Assembly: GCA_021775095.1 (NCBI GenBank) | Contig: JAJFII010000083.1 | Location: 25,677-89,676, forward strand | Reading direction: 5' to 3' | Length of the DNA stretch: 64,000 nt | Source of the DNA: Rhodospirillales bacterium | GTDB taxonomy: Bacteria; Pseudomonadota; Alphaproteobacteria; Rhodospirillales; Casp-alpha2 | Part shown: piece by piece, positions 38,351 to 47,226 of the stretch | Numbering within the stretch: position 1 is the first letter of the stretch | How the letters are laid out: each line of letters starts with the position of its first letter | Program-made: the position numbers and the translations under genes | The notes under the pieces: generated by a model | Seen by the model: the letters and a program-made list of their open reading frames with translations, nothing else | Told to the model about the DNA's origin: nothing | Database searches by the model: none

Positions 38351-39157
38351 TTACTTGAGCCGCCCTCCAGCCATTTTGTGCAGGTTGACCAGTCGGTTGG
38401 TAAGCAGAACCGATGCAATCACCAGGGTGATGGCAAAGATCCCGGCGGCGGCGGCGTCGGGCTCAAATTTGTATCTAAGCGAATTATACATGGCGATCGG
38501 TAACGGCTCGTTGTTTGGGGCGCTTAAAAAAAGTGAAACCTCGAACTGACCAAAGGAGACGATGAAAGCGAAAATCGATCCCGCTTGTATGCCGGAGCTG
38601 ATATTTGGGAAGGTTACTTTCCAGAAGGCTTTCCACGGGCTCGCGCCAAGGCTGCGCGCCGCCTCCTCGACCGAGACATCATAAACCGCCAGGGCGGCCC
38701 CAACGGTGCCGATGACGTAGGGCGTCGAATAAAGAATATGCCCAATCCAAAGGCCCCAGACGGTGCGGACCAGGCCAATCCCGGTCGACAGGTAAAAGGC
38801 GTAGAGCGACAGCCCGACAACTACACCAGGTAAAACCAGGGGCGACAGGAAAAACGTGCGAAGCAATCCTTTGCCACGAAACGCCGAGCGCGAAAGAAAA
38901 ATTGCGGCAATCGTTCCGAGCACCGTCGCCACGACCATGGTCATAAAAGCCAGACGGAAGCTGAACAGAAACGACGTCATGTATTTGTCGGATGACAGGA
39001 ATTTTTTGATCCAGCGCAGGGAGAATCCATCCGGCGGAAACGACAGGAAATCGCTCGAGTTGAAACCGGCAAGGACGACGACAAAAATCGGTGCCAGCAA
39101 ATAAACAAAGCCAAGAACTGCGGCAATTTTCAGGAAAATTGGGATGTCACGTTCCAT
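38351..39157 (-). CDS. PotC-like ABC importer permease
   Basis: A 268-aa permease with six predicted helices. The EAA loop is AARSLGASPWKAFWKVTFPNI. Its ATG overlaps the TAA of the PotB-like gene (TAATG), so the two permeases are coupled. Normal family length. Confidence 0.9.
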   Translation of the reverse strand: MERDIPIFLKIAAVLGFVYLLAPIFVVVLAGFNSSDFLSFPPDGFSLRWIKKFLSSDKYMTSFLFSFRLAFMTMVVATVLGTIAAIFLSRSAFRGKGLLRTFFLSPLVLPGVVVGLSLYAFYLSTGIGLVRTVWGLWIGHILYSTPYVIGTVGAALAVYDVSVEEAARSLGASPWKAFWKVTFPNISSGIQAGSIFAFIVSFGQFEVSLFLSAPNNEPLPIAMYNSLRYKFEPDAAAAGIFAITLVIASVLLTNRLVNLHKMAGGRLK

Positions 39158-40050
39158 TAGGCGAGACCTCCTGATTTTTTGACCCCGGCGCGCACATAGA
39201 ACGCCACCGCCGCCAGGCTGATCACCAGCAGGACGACGGCGACGGCAGACCCGAACTGGAACCGCGCCATTTCCGACACCTGTTGGTAAATATGGATCGG
39301 CATCACACTGACTTTAAAGCCGCCCATCAGTGCCGGAACGATGTACGAGCTGATCGATAGGGCAAACACCAGCAAGGTGCCCGCCAGAACGCCGGGCATG
39401 CTCATTGGCAGGGTTATGCGGAAGAACGATGACCAGCGCGACGCGCCAAGACTGCGGGCAGCTTCTTCAAGGTTCGGGTCTATTCCCCTGATCACACCAA
39501 CCAACGACAGGATCATGAACGGCATGGCAAACTGCACAAGCCCGAACACAACCCCGAGAAAATTGTACATCAGCGCTACCGGTTCGGTGATCAAACCGAT
39601 CAGGATCAAGATCTGATTGATCAGGCCATTGTCACCCAGAATTACCATCATGCCATAGAGCCGGATCACCATATCAAGCTGCATGGCGACCAGGACAAGA
39701 ATGGTCAAAAAGGTGGTCCGGGCGACGTTTTTTGTTTTGGCGATCAGATAAGCCATGGGGTAGGCGACGACCAAAGTGACCAGAGACACGGTTAAAGCCA
39801 GAACGACAGAACGAATTGCCGCCGAATAATAGGTCGAGCGGGCAAAGATCCTGGCAAAGTTTTCCAGGGTCAAAACCGGTTGCAATTCAATAACGCCGAC
39901 TGCGGGTTTGTTCAGCGACGTACCGAGCAGCATCAGTACCGGTAAAACGAAAAACAGACCCATGAACAGGACCAGCGGCGCAACCAACAGCCATTGCTGG
40001 CGATAAAGGCGGTGCCATTGGAAGCCGGGATCGGTCAGGCTGACGGTCAT
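39157..40050 (-). CDS. PotB-like ABC importer permease
   Basis: A 297-aa permease with six predicted helices after a short basic N-terminus. The EAA loop is AARSLGASRWSSFFRITLPMSM. The start overlaps the racemase stop by 4 bp (ATGA), which links the racemase directly to the importer. Confidence 0.9.
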   Translation of the reverse strand: MTVSLTDPGFQWHRLYRQQWLLVAPLVLFMGLFFVLPVLMLLGTSLNKPAVGVIELQPVLTLENFARIFARSTYYSAAIRSVVLALTVSLVTLVVAYPMAYLIAKTKNVARTTFLTILVLVAMQLDMVIRLYGMMVILGDNGLINQILILIGLITEPVALMYNFLGVVFGLVQFAMPFMILSLVGVIRGIDPNLEEAARSLGASRWSSFFRITLPMSMPGVLAGTLLVFALSISSYIVPALMGGFKVSVMPIHIYQQVSEMARFQFGSAVAVVLLVISLAAVAFYVRAGVKKSGGLA

Positions 40051-40832
40051 GCATCCCCCAGGGGATCAAGCAAGGCATGCAGTTCGGGCCAGTCGCTCAG
40101 GCCCTGAAAACCCTTGCGTTCTGGATAGGGGTAATTGTCCTTGCTGTGGGACGCTCCGGACTGGACCCGCTCACAGGCCCGGGTGACGGTAAACGGTAGC
40201 GGGTCAATGACCGGAACATCATGCCCCGCATCCATCAGACCCGATTTTACACCCGCCCCCAACCCCATCATGCCGGTACAGCCAAATACGATGGCCTTGG
40301 CCCCATTGGTCTCGACCGCCAGGCAGGACTGTTCAAGGGTCGCGGCAAGGGTCGTTGCGGTATCGTGCGTCAGTTCAAGAACCGGAATATCGATCGAGCG
40401 AACGGACTTTAATCGGTCCTCATAGCCGTACAGGCGGGCCTTATCCCGGAACAACCGGTCCTGGCGATCAAGCACCGTAACAATCGAAAAATCGCCGGCC
40501 TGTTCGGCGACTTGGGTCATTGAAACCTCGCCGCATCCCAGCACCGGAATCGATACGGTTTCCCGCAAGGCGTCCAGCGCCGGGTCTAACATGCAATCGA
40601 TAACAAGGGCCTCGGCACCTGCCGCTTCGGCCTTTATCGCCGCCGCAATCATTCCCGGACCGGCGAGAATTTCATCAACCGCGGATTCAACCGATACGGG
40701 GCCGGATTGGAGAAAATAAGAGGTCACCGTGAACGGACGCCCGGCAAAGGCTTCGGACAGAGCATCTCCGCGAAAACCGGTGGAAGTGATGGGCACCAGC
40801 ACTGCAATTTGTATGGGTCGTGTTGCGACCAT
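40047..40832 (-). CDS. Asp/Glu/hydantoin racemase family protein
   Basis: A 261-aa member of the two-cysteine racemase superfamily. The catalytic pair appears as C80 (VIDCMLDP) and C185 (VFGCTGMMG). Hydantoin racemases and allantoin racemases belong here. ATG 40832, with GGGGAGCGGGG upstream, is preferred over 40907. It is the first gene of the importer/hyuA operon, supporting import and stereochemical conversion of a hydantoin-like or amino-acid derivative. Confidence 0.85.
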   Translation of the reverse strand: MVATRPIQIAVLVPITSTGFRGDALSEAFAGRPFTVTSYFLQSGPVSVESAVDEILAGPGMIAAAIKAEAAGAEALVIDCMLDPALDALRETVSIPVLGCGEVSMTQVAEQAGDFSIVTVLDRQDRLFRDKARLYGYEDRLKSVRSIDIPVLELTHDTATTLAATLEQSCLAVETNGAKAIVFGCTGMMGLGAGVKSGLMDAGHDVPVIDPLPFTVTRACERVQSGASHSKDNYPYPERKGFQGLSDWPELHALLDPLGDA

Positions 40833-40917
40833 ATGTGTAAACCCCGCTCCCCGGCTCGCCAATGTGCTACACGGTGCAACGATTATCGACAATTGTCGAC
40901 TACTCATATGGGTTATA

Positions 40918-42855
40918 TCAACGGCCGTGTATTAACCCAAGTTCACGGCCCCGAAAAACCGCCTGCGTTCGATTTGCAACATCAAGATCGCGGAACATAT
41001 TTTTTAAATGATACTTCACGGTGTTTGAGGAAACGCCCAGGGTCCTGGCGATTTCCTTATTGGATTGACCAATTGCCAGCAACTGAAGGTATTGGCGGGC
41101 ATAGGTGTCGCTGGCCGAATTTTTGCTCCTTACACCGACCGAAACCTCGAAGGGACTTTTGAGGTTTGTCCCATCGATGTTCAATTGATGGTTCAATTCG
41201 ACGAGTTTTCGCCTGACGTTTCGGCTGACCCCATCCACACGACTGATCCGGCGAACCGCAGCTTTCAGCAGATCCGGTATTTGCAAACGCTCGTCGAGCA
41301 CAAATCGGCTGAACTGCTGATTGCCGAGCAATTGCAGGGCGCTGCACAGGGCATCGACGGCGACTTTTTCATTGCGTAACTGCCAATAGGCCGCTGCCCG
41401 CATGACCCGCAATTTTGCCACGGCGAGAAGTTGGTCGCCACGCAGAATAATGCGTTCCGACCGGTCGAGGATTTTAATGGCTTTATCGGCGCGGCGCGAT
41501 TGAATCAAAAACCGCGCCAGGGTGCCCGCCGTAACGCCCAGCCGCATCGACCAGTCGGTTTCCATATTCCCCATGGCCGGATCGAGAAAACGGTCCAGGT
41601 CGGCCCGACGAATTTCCTTTTCAGCCTCACCCAGTTCATTGCTCAGGGTCAGCACCCGAATGCGTTCGATTTGCACCAACCGATGGAGGCGCGGCATCTG
41701 CCGCTCTGTTGCGGTCTTTTCAGCGTTTGCCAGGGCGGAAAGGGCGCTGGGTAAACTTGATTTTAAATAGGCAAGGCGCGCCGAAACCCGGTAGGTTGCG
41801 GCAAGAACATCAAACCACGAATCACTGCCTTCTACCGATCGCATGGCCTCGGTCACCAGCCGCTCCGCCGCCGCGATATCATTCATTTCATAGGCGACCT
41901 CTGACATCAAAGCCTTGGAGATGGCGACCAGTTCGGTATTTTGTTCCGGCAGGGCTTCGGCGCGCCCGGCCATGGTTGCATATTCCCGTTGCGCCCCGTC
42001 CAAATCGCCACGGGCATAACAAATCTGCCCCAGGTGGGCGTGCAGATGGACAGCGCCAAAAATCGCCGACGAGGCTTCATAGTATTTGATCGCGTTGGTG
42101 CCATAGCGGTAACTCAGGGAAAATTTACCGAGGTGCAGGTTAATCAAACACAAGTGGTTCATGGCCAGGGCGCGGCCCAGAGAATCCCCGGTCGGCAGCG
42201 CCGACAGAACCGATTGCAGGCGCAGGCCTTCTGCCTCACCCATGACCCGGTCTTCATAAATCCCGACGTGGGTATCGACCAACTCGATTTCGCGCTGCAA
42301 TTCTCCAGGGACGATTTCCGACGACGGGAACTCGCCTTCCGTGCGTTTTATTTCGCCTATGATTTTGCGCGCCGCCGACACCTGGCCGCGTTTCGCCAGA
42401 TCGAACGCCCGTGTCAGAACACAGTTGGGATATTTTGCCCGATCACTGGATTTTATATGATTAACTACCGTTGACAACGCCGGGCCACCGCCCTGCATGA
42501 CAAGCCGCCAACCCCCGTTGGCCTCGATAAGGTCAAAAGCCTGTTCGAAGTCATGCCGTTTCACCGCCATATCCAGGGCCAACATCAACGTCTCAAAGGC
42601 CGTTGTTTTGGCCGTTATTGACGTCGGGGCAGATCGCTGCGCGGGCTTTGTTACGAGGCCGGTTTCTTCCCATTGACGGACAAAGTCCTCGGCAAACCGA
42701 AGGGCCGCCGACCGCGATTGCGTCTTGGTACTTTTAAACTGATAGCGTTTTTCTCCGGCTGGCCGGTAATAGCGCACATACCAATAGGGCGACCTTTGTT
42801 GTTTATAAAGTGCCAGGCCCTTGCGAATTTGAAAAAGTTCTCGGTACGACATCAA
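40918..42855 (-). CDS. LuxR-type regulator with helical repeats and integrase-like N-terminal domain
   Basis: A 645-aa regulator. The C-terminal 61 residues are a LuxR/GerE HTH (GQSNKEIARTLGVSSNTVKY followed by HLKNMFRDLDVANRTQAV). The middle (about 90-570) is helical and looks like TPR/MalT-type repeats. The first 65 residues (LALYKQQRSPYWYVRYYRP ... RYQFKSTKTQSRSAALRFAEDF) resemble the Arm-type DNA-binding domain at the N-terminus of tyrosine integrases, an unusual partner for LuxR. No ATPase or receiver domain was seen. It lies 85 bp upstream of the racemase start and probably controls that operon. Confidence 0.82.
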   Translation of the reverse strand: MMSYRELFQIRKGLALYKQQRSPYWYVRYYRPAGEKRYQFKSTKTQSRSAALRFAEDFVRQWEETGLVTKPAQRSAPTSITAKTTAFETLMLALDMAVKRHDFEQAFDLIEANGGWRLVMQGGGPALSTVVNHIKSSDRAKYPNCVLTRAFDLAKRGQVSAARKIIGEIKRTEGEFPSSEIVPGELQREIELVDTHVGIYEDRVMGEAEGLRLQSVLSALPTGDSLGRALAMNHLCLINLHLGKFSLSYRYGTNAIKYYEASSAIFGAVHLHAHLGQICYARGDLDGAQREYATMAGRAEALPEQNTELVAISKALMSEVAYEMNDIAAAERLVTEAMRSVEGSDSWFDVLAATYRVSARLAYLKSSLPSALSALANAEKTATERQMPRLHRLVQIERIRVLTLSNELGEAEKEIRRADLDRFLDPAMGNMETDWSMRLGVTAGTLARFLIQSRRADKAIKILDRSERIILRGDQLLAVAKLRVMRAAAYWQLRNEKVAVDALCSALQLLGNQQFSRFVLDERLQIPDLLKAAVRRISRVDGVSRNVRRKLVELNHQLNIDGTNLKSPFEVSVGVRSKNSASDTYARQYLQLLAIGQSNKEIARTLGVSSNTVKYHLKNMFRDLDVANRTQAVFRGRELGLIHGR

Positions 42856-43417
42856 TTACCTTTAATACAAACTCAAGCGGCACAAAAGTATTAACCTGTT
42901 AGACAAAACCCGAAAATCGTCCGTACCCTTAAGGCGGAGCAGTCGAATTGGATTATGATCGGGCCGTCGGATGGTAAAGGATTGTCCCCCAAGGGGGATC
43001 TGTTACGCCTATTTGCCGCTCAGACAGATACAAAGTGCCCGCCAGGGACGCTCTGAATACCTGATCGCCGCCCGACGAATGCAAACACGAGACACAAATA
43101 GGGCTATTCGTCGATGCGTTAGTCGAGTGCTGTCGCACATTGAGATCGAATAAAACCGCAGAAGATCGAAGGAGGCGGAATAAGCGGGGCTCGGTTTAGG
43201 CCCATCCGATGGGCAGAGGCCTGTGGCCAAGGGTTGCAAGCTCTTAATAAAGCGTGTAACTGAAACGAGCTGCCTGACCCTATGCGTTTACCATCCCTTG
43301 AAAAAATGTTGCAAAATCACATACTAAAGCTATAGACTCCCGTCGGGGAACCGGAAAATCTATTTAACCAAAGGTTCTAATTATTCCCCACATTTGATTA
43401 TTAATTAGGGAGGGGTC
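42856..43417. other. 562-bp intergenic region upstream of the PQQ dehydrogenase
   Basis: No convincing gene was seen. It holds a perfect dyad CCCCC-AA-GGGGG (42986-42997), a perfect odd palindrome GCCCATC-C-GATGGGC (43200-43214) and a sigma70-like promoter near 43309-43336. The two dyads may be operators for the divergent LuxR and dehydrogenase genes. Confidence 0.5.
43309..43336 (+). promoter_or_regulatory. candidate sigma70 promoter for the PQQ dehydrogenase
   Basis: TTGCAA, a 16-bp spacer and TATAGA lie about 80 bp before the ATG. GGGAGGGG just before ATG 43418 is a strong ribosome site. The promoter is inferred from consensus only. Confidence 0.4.
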
Positions 43418-45154
43418 ATGAAAATGACAATCAGAAAACAGGGCTTTAGTCTGGTTGCTTGGCTATGTGGTGTAGTGATGCTTTCACTGACACTGGGCGC
43501 AGTGACACTTGGCGCAGCACAGGCGCAGGAGGTTCAGGGTGGAACTCGCTATGGCAACATGGACGTTGTAACCCAGGACATGCTGGATCGCGCAGACGGT
43601 GACGCAAATAATTTCTTGCACACAAACGGTAATTACGCGCAGACCCGTTATTATCCGGCAAGCCAAATTAATAAGGACAATGTGAAAAATTTACGCCCGG
43701 CCTGGATTTTCCAGACGGAAATTGTCGAATCAATGGAAACTTCGCCGTTGATAGTCAATGGCATCATGTATGCCACAACGTCGTTTAATCACGTCTATGC
43801 ATTGAACGCTGCGACGGGTGAGCAAATCTGGCACTACAAACACAAAATGGGTCCGATTACAACCTATTGCTGTGGACCTAATAACCGGGGAGTCGCTGCC
43901 TTAGGTGATAAAGTCTATATGGGCACCCTGGATGCGAGATTAGTTGCATTGGATGCCAAGAGCGGTAAAGTTGTCTGGGATGTGGAAATTGCTGACCCTG
44001 AATTGGGCTACAGCGAAACCATGGCGCCAACAGCTGTAAACGGAAAAATCCTGATTGGCACTAACGGTGGCGAATATGGTATTCGCGGCTTTGTAAAAGC
44101 TTTTGATTCTGAAACAGGTAAATTGCTGTGGACTTTCCATACGACACCTGAAAAATCACATGGTGTTTGGGCGACGCATGATGCAACGGGTCGCGATATG
44201 CATCGTGATATCGAGGCAGAAAAAGCCGCCCTCGAGAAATTGGGTGATCCCTACAAAACACTGGGTGGTGGTGTTTGGCAAAACCCCTCTTACGATCCAG
44301 AATTGAACCGCATCTTTTTCGTCGCCGGTAACCCGTCTCCGGATTTGGATGGTTCCATCCGTCCCGGTGATAACCTCTATACGAATTCATTGGTTTCTGT
44401 AGATCTGGATACAGGTGAATATGCCTGCCACTTCCAGTACATCGCTCATGATGTATGGGATTTGGATGCAGTTAGCCCAACGGTTCTTATCGATGTTAAA
44501 GATAAAAGCGGCAAAATGGTTCCGGGCGTCCTGCATGGCGGTAAAACCGGACACATCTATGTCCATAATCGCAAAGATTGCAGCCTGATCCGTTTCTCAG
44601 AGGCTATGGTTCCGCAAGAAGACATGTGGTCTCTGCCGACCAAGGATGGCCAGCGGATGCTTCCGGGCGCAAATGGTGGTGTTGAGTGGTCACCATTGAC
44701 AACGGATACGAACTTAGGCCTTGCCTATGCGATCAACCTTCACCAGCCAATGACTTACCATGTGGAAAGCACGCCTTATCCAGGTGGTAAATTGTGGCTT
44801 GGCGGTGCCTTCAAAGTGATTGAGTCTGAAGAGCAATGGGGCAACGTCTCGGCAGTTGACTATAACACCGGTAAAATCCGCTGGAAGGTAAAAACTCAGC
44901 AGCCGATGATCGGTGGCATTATGGCAACAGCCGGTGGTGTTGTTTACACCGGTGAAGGCAATGGCCTGTTTAAAGGCTATGATTCAGCAACAGGCAACTT
45001 GCTTTGGAAATTCCAGGCAGGTGCTGGTGTTAATGCGCCACCCGTGTCCTACACCGTTGACGGCAAACAGTACATTGCGGTCGCTGCTGGCGGAAATGTT
45101 CAGTTGAACTACAAGCGTGGTAACAACATCATTGCCTTTGCACTTGGTGATTGA
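43418..45154 (+). CDS. PQQ-dependent alcohol dehydrogenase, lanthanide-type active site
   Basis: A 578-aa periplasmic quinoprotein of the methanol/ethanol dehydrogenase family that oxidises alcohols and hands electrons to cytochrome c. A signal peptide covers about 1-37 (cleavage near AQAQ). Propeller W-motifs recur ([26 protein letters not shown]). The vicinal disulfide is C151-C152 (YCCGPNNRG). Metal/active-site residues align as E219 (GGEYGIRG), N305 (AGNPSPD), catalytic D348 and D350 in HDVWDLDAV. The aspartate two residues after the catalytic one marks XoxF- and PedH-like lanthanide enzymes; calcium enzymes have Ala or Ser there. A cytochrome c gene and a PQQ-system ABC set follow. Substrate alcohol is unproven. 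Confidence 0.93.
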   Translation: MKMTIRKQGFSLVAWLCGVVMLSLTLGAVTLGAAQAQEVQGGTRYGNMDVVTQDMLDRADGDANNFLHTNGNYAQTRYYPASQINKDNVKNLRPAWIFQTEIVESMETSPLIVNGIMYATTSFNHVYALNAATGEQIWHYKHKMGPITTYCCGPNNRGVAALGDKVYMGTLDARLVALDAKSGKVVWDVEIADPELGYSETMAPTAVNGKILIGTNGGEYGIRGFVKAFDSETGKLLWTFHTTPEKSHGVWATHDATGRDMHRDIEAEKAALEKLGDPYKTLGGGVWQNPSYDPELNRIFFVAGNPSPDLDGSIRPGDNLYTNSLVSVDLDTGEYACHFQYIAHDVWDLDAVSPTVLIDVKDKSGKMVPGVLHGGKTGHIYVHNRKDCSLIRFSEAMVPQEDMWSLPTKDGQRMLPGANGGVEWSPLTTDTNLGLAYAINLHQPMTYHVESTPYPGGKLWLGGAFKVIESEEQWGNVSAVDYNTGKIRWKVKTQQPMIGGIMATAGGVVYTGEGNGLFKGYDSATGNLLWKFQAGAGVNAPPVSYTVDGKQYIAVAAGGNVQLNYKRGNNIIAFALGD

Positions 45155-45181
45155 TTTAAGATCTGCGTTCGACCTACTCTG

Positions 45182-45209
45182 GACGGTCGCCTTCGGGCGA
45201 CCGTCTTTT
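45182..45209 (+). terminator. strong intrinsic terminator after the PQQ dehydrogenase
   Basis: A perfect 10-bp stem (GACGGTCGCC / GGCGACCGTC) with a TTCG tetraloop is followed by TTTT. It lies 27 bp after the stop codon, so the cytochrome c gene is expressed by readthrough or from its own promoter. Confidence 0.9.
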
Positions 45210-45268
45210 GTTGTCGATGGCGAAGGAGCATGACCCCTTCTGATGTTATGCGTCAAAAAGGACTAATG

Positions 45269-45880
45269 ATGAAATACCGTAAAATACTGAGTTTGGTTTT
45301 ACTGCTCACAGGCGCAAATTCCCACCTGGCCTTTAGTGCCGGCGACCGGGTCCCGGCAAGCGCCAATGAGAGCAAATACTCAGCCGTTGCAGATTTGTTA
45401 GAACAATGTGCGGGATGCCATGGAGACAAGGGGGTATCAACAAGCTCGGAATTCCCCATACTGGCAGGCCAGCATTTTTACTACCTTTATGTGCAACTAA
45501 AAGATTTTAAATCAGGCTCACGTAAAAACGAAGTCATGGGGCCGATCGTTGCTGACATGGCAACGTCACAAATGAAATTGCTCGCTAGCTATTTTTCCGA
45601 ACAAGAATGGCCAGCAATCGGCTTTCGCGCCAGTGACGCTGCCGCGACACAAGGCGAAACGGCGACAGGTGCGGGACAATGTGTGCAATGCCATTTGGGT
45701 GGTTATGAAGGTAACAGCCGAATTCCAAGGCTTTCCGGACAACACCCTGAGTATCTAAACAAAACCATGTCTGATTTTAAACATAAAAAACGGATGAACT
45801 CGGCGGCAAAGTCCTCGCTTTTTGTCTCCTATGGTGACGATGACATCAAAGCGATGTCCGAATTCCTGGGTGGAATGTAG
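45269..45880 (+). CDS. diheme cytochrome c (c4-like)
   Basis: A 203-aa exported cytochrome with two heme sites, CAGCH (47-51) and CVQCH (138-142), and a signal peptide (KILSLVLLLTGANSHLAFSAG). The layout of two similar halves, each with GQH-x-x-YL (AGQHFYYLYVQL; SGQHPEYLNKTM), is typical of cytochrome c4. It is the likely electron acceptor of the PQQ dehydrogenase. ATG 45269 is preferred because AAGGA lies 6 nt upstream; ATG 45266 is adjacent. Confidence 0.9.
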   Translation: MKYRKILSLVLLLTGANSHLAFSAGDRVPASANESKYSAVADLLEQCAGCHGDKGVSTSSEFPILAGQHFYYLYVQLKDFKSGSRKNEVMGPIVADMATSQMKLLASYFSEQEWPAIGFRASDAAATQGETATGAGQCVQCHLGGYEGNSRIPRLSGQHPEYLNKTMSDFKHKKRMNSAAKSSLFVSYGDDDIKAMSEFLGGM

Positions 45881-45922
45881 CGGGTTGGTGTGGTGCGATA
45901 TTTAATTCGCACCGGAGGATTT

Positions 45923-46219
45923 ATACCAACGAGCAGTGATAATGACCCATAGAGACGGCAAGGCAAGGTTTTCGACAAGGAGCGTGTGGCGCGGCGATAC
46001 GGGTATCGCAAGCCGCGCGCGACGCTGCTCGAAAGCCTTGCCCTGCCGCTCTTTTGGTCGTCCATGCACCCCGCCCGACGGCGCCAAAAACCCTTGACGA
46101 TGGTCCCACTGCCCGGCAGGGCCACACCGTGGCCCGAGAGGGCATCGCCTGCGTGTTTCTTCCTGCTCAGCAGAGTGCTTGGACGATCTCTATCGGTTAT
46201 TATCACTTCTCGTTGGTAT
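45923..46219. mobile_element. MITE-like structured repeat with 33-bp terminal inverted repeats
   Basis: Ends at 45923-45955 and 46187-46219 are inverted copies with three mismatches, each starting ATACCAACGAG. The interior holds a near-perfect cruciform: CGGCAAGGCAAGG (45956 on) pairs with CCTTGCCCTGCCG (ending 46048), centred on GCGATAC-GG-GTATCGC (45994-46009). A further hairpin GGGCCAC-ACC-GTGGCCC lies near 46120-46137. No transposase frame is present; open frames inside it look like by-products of GC-rich sequence. Clear target duplications were not found. The right end supplies the last codons and stop of the ankyrin gene. Confidence 0.8.
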
Positions 46220-47072
46220 TTAGCGCTGTTATCGCTTTTTTATGACCGAGTGCGCTGGCGAGGATGACCGCCGATTTTCCATCCTTGGCCTTGATGTGTC
46301 TGTCAGCGCCCGCCCTCATCAAGGATTCAATGACTTCTGAATGGCCCATGTGCGCCGCAATCATCAAAGCTGTCCAGCCCCGATTGTCTTGCATATCCAC
46401 TTTTGCACCGTGTTCAAGCAACAGGTCGATCATACGAACAGCATCAGCAGGTGGTACATCATTGCTGTATCCTGCAGCCCACATTAACGCCGTCAGATCG
46501 TTGCCATAGGGTCTGTTAACGTCTATCCCCGATGCCAAAAGAGTGCGAACAATACCAATAAAGCCCTTCGCCGCCGCATACAAAATGGCGGTCTTTTGAC
46601 TGTTATCAACAACGTCCGGATCGGCCCCCCTATCAAGCAGCAACTGAAATATTGCCTCATTGCCATTAAAGGCAGCGGCAACAATAGGAGTCAGTCCTTT
46701 ATTGTTTTTGACTTTAAAGTCGGCACCGGCATCAAGCAGTATTTTGACATTTTTACTCCGGTTTGCTGTCGCTGCCCGTAAAATGGCTGTGCTGCCAATC
46801 AGGTTCATATGATTAATGTTTGCACCCATCTCGATCAGTTTTTTTACCAGCTTTGAACGAGCTGTTCGTGCCGCGAGTAACAATGGCGTGTTGCCAAAAC
46901 GATCCCGAGCTTCCAGGTTTGCACCATTCGCCAACAGGGCTAATGATTCTTTAGTGTGCCCCCTGGTTATTTTATCAAATAGATTGGTATTTAAATCCCG
47001 AAAGATCTTGTCTGTGGCACCTGCCGGTGAAGCCAATACCCATAAAAACCCAATCGCAATTATCCAGCGCAT
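46203..47072 (-). CDS. exported ankyrin-repeat protein, 3' end inside the MITE
   Basis: A 289-aa protein with a signal peptide (WIIAIGFLWVLASPAGA) and about seven ankyrin repeats (ANGANLEARDRFGNTPLLLAARTAR; GAKVDMQDNRGWTALMIAAHMGH; GADRHIKAKDGKSAVILASALGH). It probably binds a partner in the periplasm. ATG 47072 with AGGGG upstream is preferred over 47087. The final residues ALNTNEK and the TGA are encoded by the MITE inverted repeat, so the original C-terminus may have been changed. It is divergent from the ABC ATPase gene. Confidence 0.85.
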   Translation of the reverse strand: MRWIIAIGFLWVLASPAGATDKIFRDLNTNLFDKITRGHTKESLALLANGANLEARDRFGNTPLLLAARTARSKLVKKLIEMGANINHMNLIGSTAILRAATANRSKNVKILLDAGADFKVKNNKGLTPIVAAAFNGNEAIFQLLLDRGADPDVVDNSQKTAILYAAAKGFIGIVRTLLASGIDVNRPYGNDLTALMWAAGYSNDVPPADAVRMIDLLLEHGAKVDMQDNRGWTALMIAAHMGHSEVIESLMRAGADRHIKAKDGKSAVILASALGHKKAITALNTNEK

Positions 47073-47226
47073 CAAATACCCCTGCACTCATTCCCGTGAT
47101 CTGAACTTTATAAAAAATGTATGCGGATTGTAGTTGAATTGATCGCATGATCTAGGCCTTAATATGTATATCTATTTATAATTTACCTGAACCTTGTTGA
47201 TGCGGGTTACAGGAACAGAGGCCATC

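Noticed and set aside
42971..43153. Short frame that might be a PqqA-type peptide
   Set aside because: It has no Glu-x3-Tyr core and is far too long and Arg-rich.
43223..43237. Sigma54-like promoter (TGGCCA ... TTGCA)
   Set aside because: GG and GC are separated by 9 bases rather than 10, and no enhancer-binding regulator is nearby.
45829..46267. Several overlapping open frames of 60-125 codons around the MITE
   Set aside because: They occupy all frames of a palindromic GC-rich element, lack ribosome sites and show no recognisable domain.
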